Notes under the pieces: generated by a model | Seen by the model: the letters and a program-made list of their open reading frames with translations, nothing else | Told to the model about the DNA's origin: nothing | Database searches by the model: none | Source: Gudongella sp034006985 | GTDB lineage: Bacteria > Bacillota > Clostridia > Tissierellales > Tissierellaceae | DNA: 64,000 nucleotides | Assembly: GCA_034006985.1 (NCBI GenBank) | Contig: JAVERT010000006.1 | Location: 1 to 64,000, forward strand | Reading direction: 5' to 3' | Program-made: the position numbers and the translations under genes | Shown: piece by piece, positions 1 through 8,276 of the stretch | How the letters are laid out: each line of letters begins with the position of its first letter | How positions within the stretch are numbered: position 1 is the first letter of the stretch

Positions 1-111
1 AACTTTATCAACCTCCTACCCCCTTTAAAAAATACTTATAGGGGAATTATATTCTATAGGTGGTCTAGTTTTCAACTGGAATGGTGGCCTACTTTTAGAT
101 TAGCATATACA
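1..111. mobile_element. End of an IS21-like insertion sequence
   Basis: Two imperfect direct repeats of the form GGTGGyCTAsTTTT start at 59 and 83, exactly 24 bases apart, and the second runs into TATACA ending at 111. Tandem copies of such a motif next to a terminal CA are typical of IS21-family ends, where the transposase binds. Right after 111 the reading frame of an interrupted MerR gene begins. No istA or istB coding sequence is inside the window, so only this end is seen and the family call rests on the end structure alone. Confidence 0.55.
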
Positions 112-112
112 G

Positions 113-856
113 GACCTAAAGAAAATCTCTGTTCTTCGTAAATTGGGAATTAGTGTAGAAGAAATCAAAACATTACTTGCTGATGAAACTGGAGATATGT
201 TGCAAAAATTAGCAGTTCAAAAGGAATTGAATGTGCAGAGAGAACAGGCAAAGAAAGCTTTACTTGATAAGCTTAGTTGCGGTAAGAGTTATTCTGAAAT
301 TAGAAGAGAATTGAAGGCAATTGAACAGGGTGAAACAGTAACCGAAAAGTTATTGGAAGCATTCCCTGGATATTATGGCCGATTTATTTGTATGCATTTT
401 GCCCATTTTTTAAATGAGCAAATTGTTACAGATGATCAAAAGTCTGCATATCGTGAAATAGTTGCATTTTTAGATGAGGTACCATCGCTTGAATTTCCAC
501 AGGATTTGAGGGAATTTTTAACTAAAAATACAAAGAATATGAGTAACGAAAATATTAGAAAAATGATAGAAAACACAAAGAGATCTATTGAAAACCCTGA
601 AAAATTTCTATCCGATAATAAAGAAATATTAGATCGATATTTGGAGTATAAGCAATCAGATGAATTTAAAAATTCACCCATATACAAAATTCAGTCTTTG
701 CTAAAAGAATTTAATAGGACGAGTGGCTATTACGACATATTTATTCCAGCTATGAAAAGACTAAGCGCTTCCTATGCTGAGTACTATAAACAATTAGAAA
801 TTGCAAACAAAAAAATGCTTGAAAGATATCCGGAGATAGAAAAAGGGAATGAATAA
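113..856 (+). pseudogene. MerR-family regulator, 5'-truncated by the IS end
   Basis: The frame opens right after the IS end and reads DLKKISVLRKLGISVEEI, which matches the end of the MerR DNA-binding domain (second wing helix leading to the dimer helix). The recognition helix-turn-helix, about 45 residues, is missing. The rest is a long helical effector region of about 230 residues with no recognised ligand domain. A TTG at 143 could start a 237-residue product, but it has no Shine-Dalgarno sequence and the product would lack the DNA-binding fold. It is therefore read as a gene broken by transposition and probably not functional. Confidence 0.7.
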
Positions 857-1270
857 GCTTTATGCCGTCGATGTGACATTTAGTTAACTCGTAGGATTAA
901 AATATGTTATATCGTCTGTAGCTCCGATTGTTTTATCTAGAGATTGCTTTTGGTGAAAGGAAGATTTACAGAAGGTTTATGGAGTTTTTGAGATTTGCAG
1001 GATGTAAACTGCAAACTTGGAAACTTCTTTTTTATCGCTACTTGAAAATGCATCTGCAGAAGCCCTAACCCTGCTTATGAAGTAACTGTCCTAGTATGAT
1101 AAAATCTTGACTTTTATAATAAGTCTTGATTCTATTATAATAAACATTTGATTCCAACATATTCCCACTAAAACATCACCCTCCTTCTCATCCTCCCTTT
1201 TACAAAGTTCAATTATACAATCTAACATATCCAAAAGAATAGAGGCTTTTAGATTTTTTTATTTAATATA
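857..1270. other. Non-coding stretch with one dispersed repeat
   Basis: No open frame with a credible start was found. The only structure noticed is the repeat copy at 1088-1195. The rest is AT-rich spacer between the MerR remnant and the BlaI promoter. Confidence 0.6.
1088..1195. repeat. Dispersed repeat, copy 1
   Basis: The stretch from GTCCTAGTATGATAAA to the CT-rich end CCTCCTTCTCATC is shared with 4415-4500 and, in part, with 15579-15645. The common core contains TATTATAATAAA followed by a TTGATTCCAACATATTCCCAC-like segment. This copy carries a small internal duplication of the TTATAATAA part. On the minus strand two copies read as a Shine-Dalgarno-like sequence and a GTG codon, but the frames differ in length and are not conserved, so it is treated as a repeat of unknown origin. 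Confidence 0.6.
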
Positions 1271-1322
1271 TTGACAGCATAGTCTAATAATGTTAGACTA
1301 AAAGTGTCTAAAGGTCTTAGAC
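1271..1322 (+). promoter_or_regulatory. Promoter with two tandem BlaI-type operators
   Basis: TTGACA (1271-1276) and an extended TG-n-TAGACT (1291-1299) are 17 bases apart. A perfect dyad TAGTCTAA/TTAGACTA with a five-base spacer (1280-1300) covers the -10 box. A second dyad GTCTAA/TTAGAC with the same five-base spacer lies at 1306-1322, centre to centre 24 bases from the first, just before the ribosome binding site. This is the expected layout for autoregulation by the BlaI-family repressor that follows. Confidence 0.75.
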
Positions 1323-1339
1323 TGAAGGAGGCTTTTTTT

Positions 1340-1702
1340 ATGGAAAAATATAAATTTGGTGAAATGGAAGAAAAGTTTGCAAATATGATATGGGATAATG
1401 CCCCAATACAAACTCGAAAGCTTATCACATTGTGTGAGCAAGTATTTGATTGGAAGAGAACGACAACATATACAATGCTAAGGCGGCTTATTGACAGAGG
1501 AATTTTTGAGAATGATAAAGGAATTGTTTCTGTGTTAGTAAAAAAAGAAGATTTTTTAGCAGGAAAGAGTCAAGAGTTTTTAGAAAAATCCTTTGGAGGA
1601 TCCCTACCTAATTTTTTAGCAGCCTTTACCAGACGAAAAAAACTAAGTGAAGAAGAAATAAAAGAAATCCAGAGAATAATTGATGGGTACAAGGAGGGAT
1701 AG
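1340..1702 (+). CDS. BlaI/MecI/CopY-family transcriptional repressor
   Basis: A 120-residue winged-helix protein of the usual BlaI length. Residues 5-75 hold the DNA-binding domain (MEEKFANMIW and WKRTTTYTMLRRLIDRG); the C-terminal helices fit the dimerisation region that is cleaved or released on induction. The start at 1340 is chosen over an upstream in-frame ATG at 1304 because GAAGGAGG (1324-1331) precedes it and 1304 lies inside the operators. It is followed two bases later by a BlaR1-type membrane peptidase, the classic repressor/antirepressor pair. It should repress its own operon through the dyads at 1280-1322. Confidence 0.9.
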   Translation: MEKYKFGEMEEKFANMIWDNAPIQTRKLITLCEQVFDWKRTTTYTMLRRLIDRGIFENDKGIVSVLVKKEDFLAGKSQEFLEKSFGGSLPNFLAAFTRRKKLSEEEIKEIQRIIDGYKEG

Positions 1703-1704
1703 GT

Positions 1705-3642
1705 ATGTTAGATAAAGTATTTTTACAAGTTATTAATATGAGTTATATTGGTAGTCTTGTTATCTTGTTTGTATTAGCGGCAAGGATACTTCTTAAAAAA
1801 GCACCCAAAAAGTATACCTACATATTATGGATAGTTGTTCTCTGTAGACTTATTGTTCCAATTTCATTTGAAAGTGTTTTGAGTCTGATACCTGTGAACC
1901 CAACACCTATTTCAAATGATATTTTATATAATGCTACACCACAGATTGATACAGGAATAACTAATATTGATCAGTCAATTGCTACTTCTATTCCTAAAGC
2001 AGAGGTAATGGCAAGTGTTAATCCCATGCAAATATGGATTAGAATAGGATTACTTATTTGGATTGCTGGGATGGTTATTCTCTTAATTTATGGAATAACA
2101 ACGCTTATAAAAATGAAAAGAAAAGTAGAAGATGCAAGCTTATATAAGGACAATATTTACAAAGCAGAAAACATAGAGTCTCCTTTTGTTTTAGGCTTGG
2201 TCCAACCTAAAATATATCTACCGGCATTTTTGTCCGAGACTGAGGAAGAATATATAGTGCTTCATGAAAGGACTCATATAAAGAGGTTTGATCATGTTAG
2301 TAGGTTTATAAGTTATTTGGTTCTATGCATCCATTGGTTTAATCCATTAGTATGGATTACTTTTTGGATTAGTGGAGAAGACATGGAAATGTCTTGTGAT
2401 GAAGCTGTTATAGGTCAATTAGGTCAAAAAGTGAAAAAAAACTATTCACAGTCATTACTAAACTTAACAACAGGAAAAAGGAAATTGAGTATGACGCCTC
2501 TTGCTTTTGGCGAAGGAGAAACAAAAGGACGAATTAAGAATATCATCAATTTTAAAAAACCAAATTCTTATATTATTATAATAGCTTTGCTTATACTTGG
2601 AGTTGTTTTTATTGGATTAATGACTAATCCTAAGAAGGACTCAGAAGATTTTGCCAAAGCGTTTCTTGAAATAGTTACAAATCCTGAAGACTTAGAATCT
2701 ACAAAATACTTTCGTGATGTTTTGTATTCTGAAACAACGAGTCAATATAGTATGAAAGATTATATTGATTCATTAAAAAAGGATTACGGATATTTGATGA
2801 CTGATAAAGCTTACGATAATGCTGTATCAAATAGGTTTATACCTTGGGCGGAAATAATAAGAGAAGATACAAATAATAACATTAAAGTTGATTCAATTGA
2901 TTTATTTGAAATGGACGTTTATGACGATGGAAGAGTCTACTATGGTTATTTATTATCACTTAGAGTATTCTTCGACGATGGAGGAAATGAAGCTGTAACC
3001 GTATCAGGTGATATTGTTATGATTGAAGAAAATAGTTCTTGGATAGTAGATGCATTTAGGTGGAATTCGAATTATCAAGATCTTAATAAGCTATTGTTAC
3101 CTATTCCAACGACAGAAGGCACAGGTATTCTTGAATCAGAAGAAATACCAGAAATGATTAGTCTAATAGAGGGGGTATGGGTTAACACCGATAAGGAAAT
3201 TATTGTAGAAATTGATGAAGGTGAAATAATTGGAGAGATTAGATCAGATGACATTTTTGATATAACAGGTAAATATAATATAGAAAATTCTAAGATAGTT
3301 GGTTCAAATTATGCATATTTTGAAGATGTTCTTGTTGTTAAAATTGAAGATAAGTGGATATTATTTTCCTCAATTGAAGAATGGGCAAAGGATAATAATA
3401 TAGATATATCAGGAGGTTTTATGTCTATAGGTTATGATTTATCTCATGAAGCAACAATTTTTGGAGATTTAAATAAAGAAGAGATAAATAATATAACAGA
3501 AGAAATAATGGCTGAAGTCGAAGAAGATGATGACTATGAAAAAAACAAAGATTTAATAATTGAAAAAGTATTTAAAGATAATGTGATAACAGATCCTGAT
3601 AAAATAAATGCTGCAAAATCAAAACTTATAATATCTAACTAA
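1705..3642 (+). CDS. BlaR1/MecR1-type M56 membrane metallopeptidase (antirepressor)
   Basis: A 645-residue protein with transmembrane segments near residues 13-30, 37-57, 108-134 and 198-220, and a last one near 288-306. The zinc peptidase motif HERTH is at 187-191 and the downstream acidic motif GEDMEMSCDEA near 222 completes the M56 site. In BlaR1 the C-terminal extracytoplasmic domain is a penicillin-binding sensor. Here the 340 outside residues show no SxxK/penicillin-binding signature and look like two small unknown domains, so the signal is probably not a beta-lactam. On sensing, the peptidase would inactivate the repressor encoded just upstream. Confidence 0.85.
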   Translation: MLDKVFLQVINMSYIGSLVILFVLAARILLKKAPKKYTYILWIVVLCRLIVPISFESVLSLIPVNPTPISNDILYNATPQIDTGITNIDQSIATSIPKAEVMASVNPMQIWIRIGLLIWIAGMVILLIYGITTLIKMKRKVEDASLYKDNIYKAENIESPFVLGLVQPKIYLPAFLSETEEEYIVLHERTHIKRFDHVSRFISYLVLCIHWFNPLVWITFWISGEDMEMSCDEAVIGQLGQKVKKNYSQSLLNLTTGKRKLSMTPLAFGEGETKGRIKNIINFKKPNSYIIIIALLILGVVFIGLMTNPKKDSEDFAKAFLEIVTNPEDLESTKYFRDVLYSETTSQYSMKDYIDSLKKDYGYLMTDKAYDNAVSNRFIPWAEIIREDTNNNIKVDSIDLFEMDVYDDGRVYYGYLLSLRVFFDDGGNEAVTVSGDIVMIEENSSWIVDAFRWNSNYQDLNKLLLPIPTTEGTGILESEEIPEMISLIEGVWVNTDKEIIVEIDEGEIIGEIRSDDIFDITGKYNIENSKIVGSNYAYFEDVLVVKIEDKWILFSSIEEWAKDNNIDISGGFMSIGYDLSHEATIFGDLNKEEINNITEEIMAEVEEDDDYEKNKDLIIEKVFKDNVITDPDKINAAKSKLIISN

Positions 3643-3701
3643 TATTAGTTGTGTATTAGTAGATGATGCACAATCAATTTAAGCTTATGGAGGAATGAAC
3701 A

Positions 3702-4172
3702 ATGAATAAGAAATTTAAAATAGTATCAATATTTATTGTATTAGTGATACTACTTGTAGGTTGTAACGATAAATCCGCAATAATTGGTGAGTATCATAAC
3801 TTTGCAGATTATGATTTTAAAGGAATGGATATAATGCCTTATGATAATATGTCAAATATGAAACGGTTTTCAAGATCAGAAGCACAGGAGATTTATGATT
3901 ACCTTTTAACAATCAGATCTGAAGAAAGTGGTATGTTAACTGAAGACAATACGCCTGCAAAGCCAGGTGTAAATCCTTATTACATAATTGCTTTGTATTT
4001 TGAAGAAAATGATTATAGTGTAACTGTTGGTGAGAATTATATATTAATTTTACTTAATGATGCATATGATTCAGTTGAGGAAGTTTCAGAAAATACAAGA
4101 ATACACTTCGTAAACGAAGAAATAATGAATGAATTTATTGAAATGATAAACAGTCTAATTAATGATAATTAA
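3702..4172 (+). CDS. Small lipoprotein of unknown function
   Basis: A 156-residue protein with a lipoprotein signal: hydrophobic residues 6-19 ending in LLVGC, with Cys21 as the lipidated residue. The mature part is acidic with no domain I recognise. GGAGG lies eight bases before the ATG. It follows the M56 gene by 59 bases and may belong to the same regulon, perhaps as a partner or target of the sensor; that link is inference from position only. Confidence 0.75.
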   Translation: MNKKFKIVSIFIVLVILLVGCNDKSAIIGEYHNFADYDFKGMDIMPYDNMSNMKRFSRSEAQEIYDYLLTIRSEESGMLTEDNTPAKPGVNPYYIIALYFEENDYSVTVGENYILILLNDAYDSVEEVSENTRIHFVNEEIMNEFIEMINSLINDN

Positions 4173-4712
4173 TTTATATATCATTAAATAAAACAGAAAA
4201 TAATAATTAAAAGAAAGATATCGCACTTTTTATATTATGTGACACAAGTAATTTAAAAGTTTGATTGAAAGGATCCTTTAAAGTAAAGAAGCAATTTCCA
4301 ATCAGTAGCTTATACATAGAAAGCATTACTAAAGGAACTGAGAATTGTATTTTAGAGTGACACGGTTATGTATCGCAATTAAAGTCTTAAGATTAACTTA
4401 ACATGTATTACTATGTCCTAATATAATAAAGTTTTGACTCTATTATAATAAATATTTGAGTCCAACATATTCTCACTAAAACATCACCTTCCTTTTCATC
4501 TTTTTCTTGAAAAAAGAGAGAAAAAGCAATAGGAAAAGATTGAATAAAAGAGAGAAAGGAACAGGAAGAAAAAAGAGGAAAATACGAAGCAATGCAATTG
4601 TATAAACATAGAATTTGCAAACCTTGTAGGCGACTGTGGGGCCTTAGGATACGATTGACAAGGGTGAGCAATTGAGAAAATAATACAAGTAAAAGAGTTT
4701 CAGGCGGTTGCT
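4173..4712. other. Non-coding stretch with a second repeat copy
   Basis: About 540 bases without a supported gene. The repeat copy at 4415-4500 is the only recognised element. A minus-strand frame through 4411-4671 contains the repeat and has no matching family, so it is not called. Confidence 0.55.
4415..4500. repeat. Dispersed repeat, copy 2
   Basis: Matches copy 1 (1088-1195) almost throughout, from GTCCTAATATAATAAA to CACCTTCCTTTTCATC, with point differences only and without the small internal duplication. It lies beside the recombinase relic at 5066-5166, which suggests this whole interval is residue of mobile DNA. Confidence 0.65.
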
Positions 4713-5018
4713 ATGGTTAGCCATCCTTTAGATAAAAGATGCGTGATGGAAATAAGCGATGATAAGCGTACTCAAGAAGAAAAATTTCAAGTACTCCATG
4801 AGTTTCTTGAACAATCAGTTCCTGCATTTCAGCTTTTTCACATGGAAGTATCAAAGACCATGCGACAACGCTCAGATATAAATATAGTTGGAAGAAATGA
4901 AAAATGTTCATGCGGAAGTGGGAAAAAGTTCAAAAAATGTTGTGGTCAAGATTTATACTATGAGCATCTACACCACATTATCCATCTAGGTGATAGAATT
5001 ATTTTTTATAAGAACTAG
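4713..5018 (+). CDS. SEC-C motif protein, possibly a fragment
   Basis: A 101-residue frame ending in a clear SEC-C zinc-binding motif, GRNEKCSCGSGKKFKKCC (C-x-C-x8-C-C), near residues 60-78. SEC-C tails occur on SecA and on many small metal-binding proteins. The upstream 58 residues match nothing I recognise. There is no good Shine-Dalgarno sequence before the ATG, and the frame stays open back to 4668, so this may be the end of a longer decayed gene. A hairpin terminator follows at 5026. Confidence 0.5.
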   Translation: MVSHPLDKRCVMEISDDKRTQEEKFQVLHEFLEQSVPAFQLFHMEVSKTMRQRSDINIVGRNEKCSCGSGKKFKKCCGQDLYYEHLHHIIHLGDRIIFYKN

Positions 5019-5025
5019 TTAAAAT

Positions 5026-5063
5026 GGCACCCTACATTGACTTTCTAGAGTGCCTTGTTTTTT
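5026..5063 (+). terminator. Rho-independent terminator after the SEC-C gene
   Basis: GGCACCCT (5026-5033) pairs with AGAGTGCC (5047-5054) with one mismatch, followed by TTGTTTTTTAT. Confidence 0.6.
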
Positions 5064-5065
5064 AT

Positions 5066-5166
5066 CTATTCCACTATATCAACTGTCAGTCCAGATTTGA
5101 ATTCCACAGTGAATTTATCCTCGCAGGTAGTGACTTTTCAATCAATCTCCGAACATGATATACTAA
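5066..5166 (-). pseudogene. C-terminal relic of a large serine recombinase, frameshifted
   Basis: On the minus strand one frame reads YHVRRLIEK and the next reads VTTCEDKFTVEFKSGLTVDI followed by VE and a stop at 5066-5068. Joined, they give the typical C-terminus of large serine recombinases of clostridial mobile elements (RRLIEKVTvyxDKFTVEFKSG). The join is one missing base in an A run near 5135. The piece is about 33 residues long and stops upstream at 5167. It is the tail of a lost recombinase gene. Confidence 0.55.
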
Positions 5167-5265
5167 TCATAGTAGGAGATAGTGGAGCCAAAAGCAAAAC
5201 TATAAAAATGCTTAGAACTGAGTGCATTAAGAGTCGAGACAAAAAATATATAAAGGAAGATGCCA

Positions 5266-7749
5266 ATGAATAAACAAAATAAAAAGAAAAATAAAGAATA
5301 TTATTTTTCTAAGAGACTTTTGGAAAAATTGGAACGAATAGATAATCATCCTCTTACATTGGTAGAGGCACCATCTGGTTTTGGAAAAACAACAGCTATA
5401 CTAGAATACTTGAATTCAAATAAGTCCCACGCAGTGCAACATTGGTACACTTGTCTAGGCGAAACACCAACAAAGTCGTGGAAGGGTATTTGCGACATGT
5501 TCAGCGTTATTGATGATGCGGTAGCTTCACTTTTAAGAAAGTTAGAATTTCCAAACGAAGATACGCTAGTAGATATAGCACTTTCTTTACGTGAACTTCG
5601 CTGTGAAAGGGAAACTTTTTTAGTTATTGATAACTATCAGCTTTTGAAAAGTGAGATTCCAAGACGTATTATAAATGCTTTTTCAACACATGACAATGCC
5701 AATTTACATATCATCTTTATTACACAACAATTGAAACAGAATGATAAAATTACAGTTAACTATGCAAATATTTACCAAATTAATAATAAAGATTTATTAT
5801 TTGATAGAAAGGACATAGTAATATATTTTAGAATGGCAGGTATTCGATTGACAGGAGAAGAACAGACGATCTTATATAGTATTACTGAAGGTTGGGTATT
5901 GGCAATAAGATTGCAAATGACTAATTATAAGCAGGTAGGAACATTTGCACGTACTTCTGACATTGAGCAGCTTGTAAAAATGGCTGTTTGGAATTTACTT
6001 TCTGATGATGAAAAAAAATTTTTGCTTTTAGTATCCGTTCTTGATGGGTTTACCATCCGTCAAGTTCAAATCATGATGGATGAAGATATTCTATCGGAAA
6101 ATATAGTGAGACTGATAGATGAAAATGTATTTATACGATTTCTACCTGAGAAAGATATGTATACTTTACATAGCGTTTTACTAGATTATTTAAGAAGTAG
6201 ATTTTATAATCATCAGCCAGAAGGATTTCAGACGATTATGTTGAGAAGAGCGGGGAAAGCTTGCACTTTTGTTGGAGATTACTATGCCGCAGCACAATTT
6301 TATTATAAAATACAAGACTATGAAGCTATACTTTCTTTACCATTTGATGGAATATATCTTAATAATCAAAAGGAAAGAAATGTATTGGACTTTATAACGG
6401 AGCTAGTTTACAATTGTCCAGAGGAACTCTTTCGCAAGTATCCACTGACTAGTTTAGGGTTTGCTTTTAATCTATATATGGGCGGAAAGCGTGAACCTTA
6501 TACCAGATTAAGAAGTTTAGTTGCTGATATGATTCAAAATTCAGAAGGGATTTCTGAAACAGACTTTAAACGGATTAAAGGCGAGTTTGCTTTGTTGACA
6601 TCCTTTGATGATTACAACGATATCAAAAAAATGAGTGAGGGTCATCGTACTGCTTTGGAGTATCTGAATGGTCCTAGTCTATTTTTAATTCCAAATACTC
6701 CTTGGACATTCGGGAATGTTTCTGTGCTAAATATGTTTTGGAGGGAAACGGGTGAACTAGAAAAAGAACTTGATGATATGGATAAGTGTATGCCAATTTA
6801 TTCTATGATAGTACAGGGACATGGAGTAAGTGCTAACATAGTTATGCGAGCAGAGGCGCTTCTTTTGAAAGGTGCCGATGGAGCCGCGGAGGCTTTATGT
6901 CACAAAGCATTATATTTAGCTAGAAGCAAAAAACAGATAGTATTATGTCTTTGTTCCGAGCTTTTGCTTGCACGAATTGCAATACTAAGGGGAGATGTAG
7001 ATGCTTATCAAGTGGCTTTAAATAGTTTGAACGAGTATACAGCTCCAACGGTAGACCGTTTTGTACTGCGTGCTTTAGAGCTTTGTACAATGTCACTTAA
7101 GTTGACATTGGGTGAAACAAAGGAGTTAGCTGATTGGATTTATGATTTAGAGAATATGAAAAAGGTTTTATACATAAATGCAATACCCTATGGCCATTTA
7201 CTTTATGGCAAAATCCTTTTAATAGAGAAGAGGTACAATGAACTATATGGTCTATCGGGGTTAATGATAGGCATGGCTGAGGGAATGAATTATTTGTTGC
7301 CTCAAGTATATCAGTTGATCTTTTTTGCGGTTGCCAAGTACAGGCAGGGTCAGCGTGTAGAATCACAAGAAAGTTTAGTAAAAGCTCTTAATATTGCACT
7401 ACCGGATAAAATATATTTGCCATTTGCAGAATATGGTAAAGAGATTCTACCTTTGCTGAAATCGGTACATTTGGAAGTTTCTAATAGGGAAAGATTGTCT
7501 GATGTCATACTTCTTTGTGGACGTCAAAATATTGGAATGGAAGCTATAAAGAGAAAGTTTTTTTATTCGAAAATTGTTTTGACGCCTCGTGAACGTGAAA
7601 TTGCCTTGATGGCGAAGGATGGACTTACTGTAAAACAAATTGCTGAGAGTCTATTTATTTCTACTAATACTGTGAAATCAGCATTGAAAATCATTTATGA
7701 CAAGCTTGGTGTTCATTCTAAAGTTCAGCTTACTAGGTTAGATTTCTAA
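5266..7749 (+). CDS. MalT-like LuxR-family STAND regulator
   Basis: An 827-residue protein with the three-part layout of MalT-type regulators. An N-terminal NTPase carries a P-loop (APSGFGKTT, about residues 35-43) and a Walker B-like LVIDNYQ near 125. A long helical repeat region of TPR type fills the middle. A C-terminal LuxR helix-turn-helix (LTPREREIALMAKDG to STNTVKSALKIIYDKLG) ends the protein at about 770-825. ATG 5266 is preferred to 5260 because AAGGAAG overlaps the spacing of the earlier one. Such proteins bind an inducer and ATP, oligomerise and activate transcription. The genes downstream to 11694 are the likely local targets. Confidence 0.88.
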   Translation: MNKQNKKKNKEYYFSKRLLEKLERIDNHPLTLVEAPSGFGKTTAILEYLNSNKSHAVQHWYTCLGETPTKSWKGICDMFSVIDDAVASLLRKLEFPNEDTLVDIALSLRELRCERETFLVIDNYQLLKSEIPRRIINAFSTHDNANLHIIFITQQLKQNDKITVNYANIYQINNKDLLFDRKDIVIYFRMAGIRLTGEEQTILYSITEGWVLAIRLQMTNYKQVGTFARTSDIEQLVKMAVWNLLSDDEKKFLLLVSVLDGFTIRQVQIMMDEDILSENIVRLIDENVFIRFLPEKDMYTLHSVLLDYLRSRFYNHQPEGFQTIMLRRAGKACTFVGDYYAAAQFYYKIQDYEAILSLPFDGIYLNNQKERNVLDFITELVYNCPEELFRKYPLTSLGFAFNLYMGGKREPYTRLRSLVADMIQNSEGISETDFKRIKGEFALLTSFDDYNDIKKMSEGHRTALEYLNGPSLFLIPNTPWTFGNVSVLNMFWRETGELEKELDDMDKCMPIYSMIVQGHGVSANIVMRAEALLLKGADGAAEALCHKALYLARSKKQIVLCLCSELLLARIAILRGDVDAYQVALNSLNEYTAPTVDRFVLRALELCTMSLKLTLGETKELADWIYDLENMKKVLYINAIPYGHLLYGKILLIEKRYNELYGLSGLMIGMAEGMNYLLPQVYQLIFFAVAKYRQGQRVESQESLVKALNIALPDKIYLPFAEYGKEILPLLKSVHLEVSNRERLSDVILLCGRQNIGMEAIKRKFFYSKIVLTPREREIALMAKDGLTVKQIAESLFISTNTVKSALKIIYDKLGVHSKVQLTRLDF

Positions 7750-7758
7750 ATATTTACT

Positions 7759-7792
7759 AAAAAATGTTCGCAGCTTGCTGTGGACATTTTTT
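7759..7792. terminator. Strong symmetrical terminator
   Basis: A 16-base stem, AAAAAATGTTCGCAGC (7759-7774) with GCTGTGGACATTTTTT (7777-7792), containing two G-U pairs and a very short loop. It ends the LuxR-type gene and could also work from the other strand. Confidence 0.8.
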
Positions 7793-7828
7793 AGTATGCA
7801 TATAAAAATGGAACCAAAATAATTGAAA

Positions 7829-7846
7829 ACCACCCTAATGGGTGGT
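7829..7846. repeat. Hairpin upstream of the DUF2442-like gene
   Basis: ACCACCC-TAAT-GGGTGGT is a perfect seven-base stem with a four-base loop. No T run follows, so it is not an ordinary terminator. It could be an mRNA leader structure or a protein-binding dyad for the gene at 7915. Confidence 0.5.
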
Positions 7847-7914
7847 GTATTAAAAGATGTTCTATTGTATGCTGATTAAAAGGGAAAGATTTTTTTGAAT
7901 AGGAGGTTAAATCT

Positions 7915-8184
7915 ATGGGACAATACGACAATTTCATTCAAAGTGTGCGGGCATTGCCAGGCTACTATATTGAAGTGATTATGCAAACTGGTGCTGTTAT
8001 CCATTATAACTTTATTTCTCAACTGTGTATTCCAAGGTTCAATGCTCTTCAGGAAGAGAAGGTGTTCCAAAGTGTTCGCACTGACGGTGATTATCTCTTG
8101 TTCAGTAGAGACAATCTGGATTGTACACGTATTACAGCAAAAGAATTTATGGATATGTTAATGGTTAATACATCTCAGAAATAG
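7915..8184 (+). CDS. Small DUF2442-like protein
   Basis: An 89-residue cytoplasmic protein with GGAGG seven bases before the ATG. The order of a beta-rich N-terminus (YYIEVIMQTGAVIHY), a short loop and VFQSVRTDGDYLLFSRDN resembles DUF2442 proteins, which pair a gene-expression or toxin-antitoxin context with unknown biochemistry. The similarity is by eye and modest. It lies between the LuxR-type regulator and the lipoprotein genes. Confidence 0.6.
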   Translation: MGQYDNFIQSVRALPGYYIEVIMQTGAVIHYNFISQLCIPRFNALQEEKVFQSVRTDGDYLLFSRDNLDCTRITAKEFMDMLMVNTSQK

Positions 8185-8276
8185 GTTGAGAGGGCTAATG
8201 GTTATAAGATAAGTTTAATTAATTATATATTGAATGATGTTAAAGTGGAAGTCATGATTTTAAAGGAGGAAAGGTG

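Noticed and set aside
4411..4671. Minus-strand 86-residue frame
   Set aside because: It runs through repeat copy 2 and low-complexity sequence; the equivalent frame is not kept in the other repeat copies.
5055..5273. Plus-strand 72-residue frame
   Set aside because: No Shine-Dalgarno sequence, overlaps the recombinase relic on the other strand and the start region of the LuxR-type gene, and has no family.
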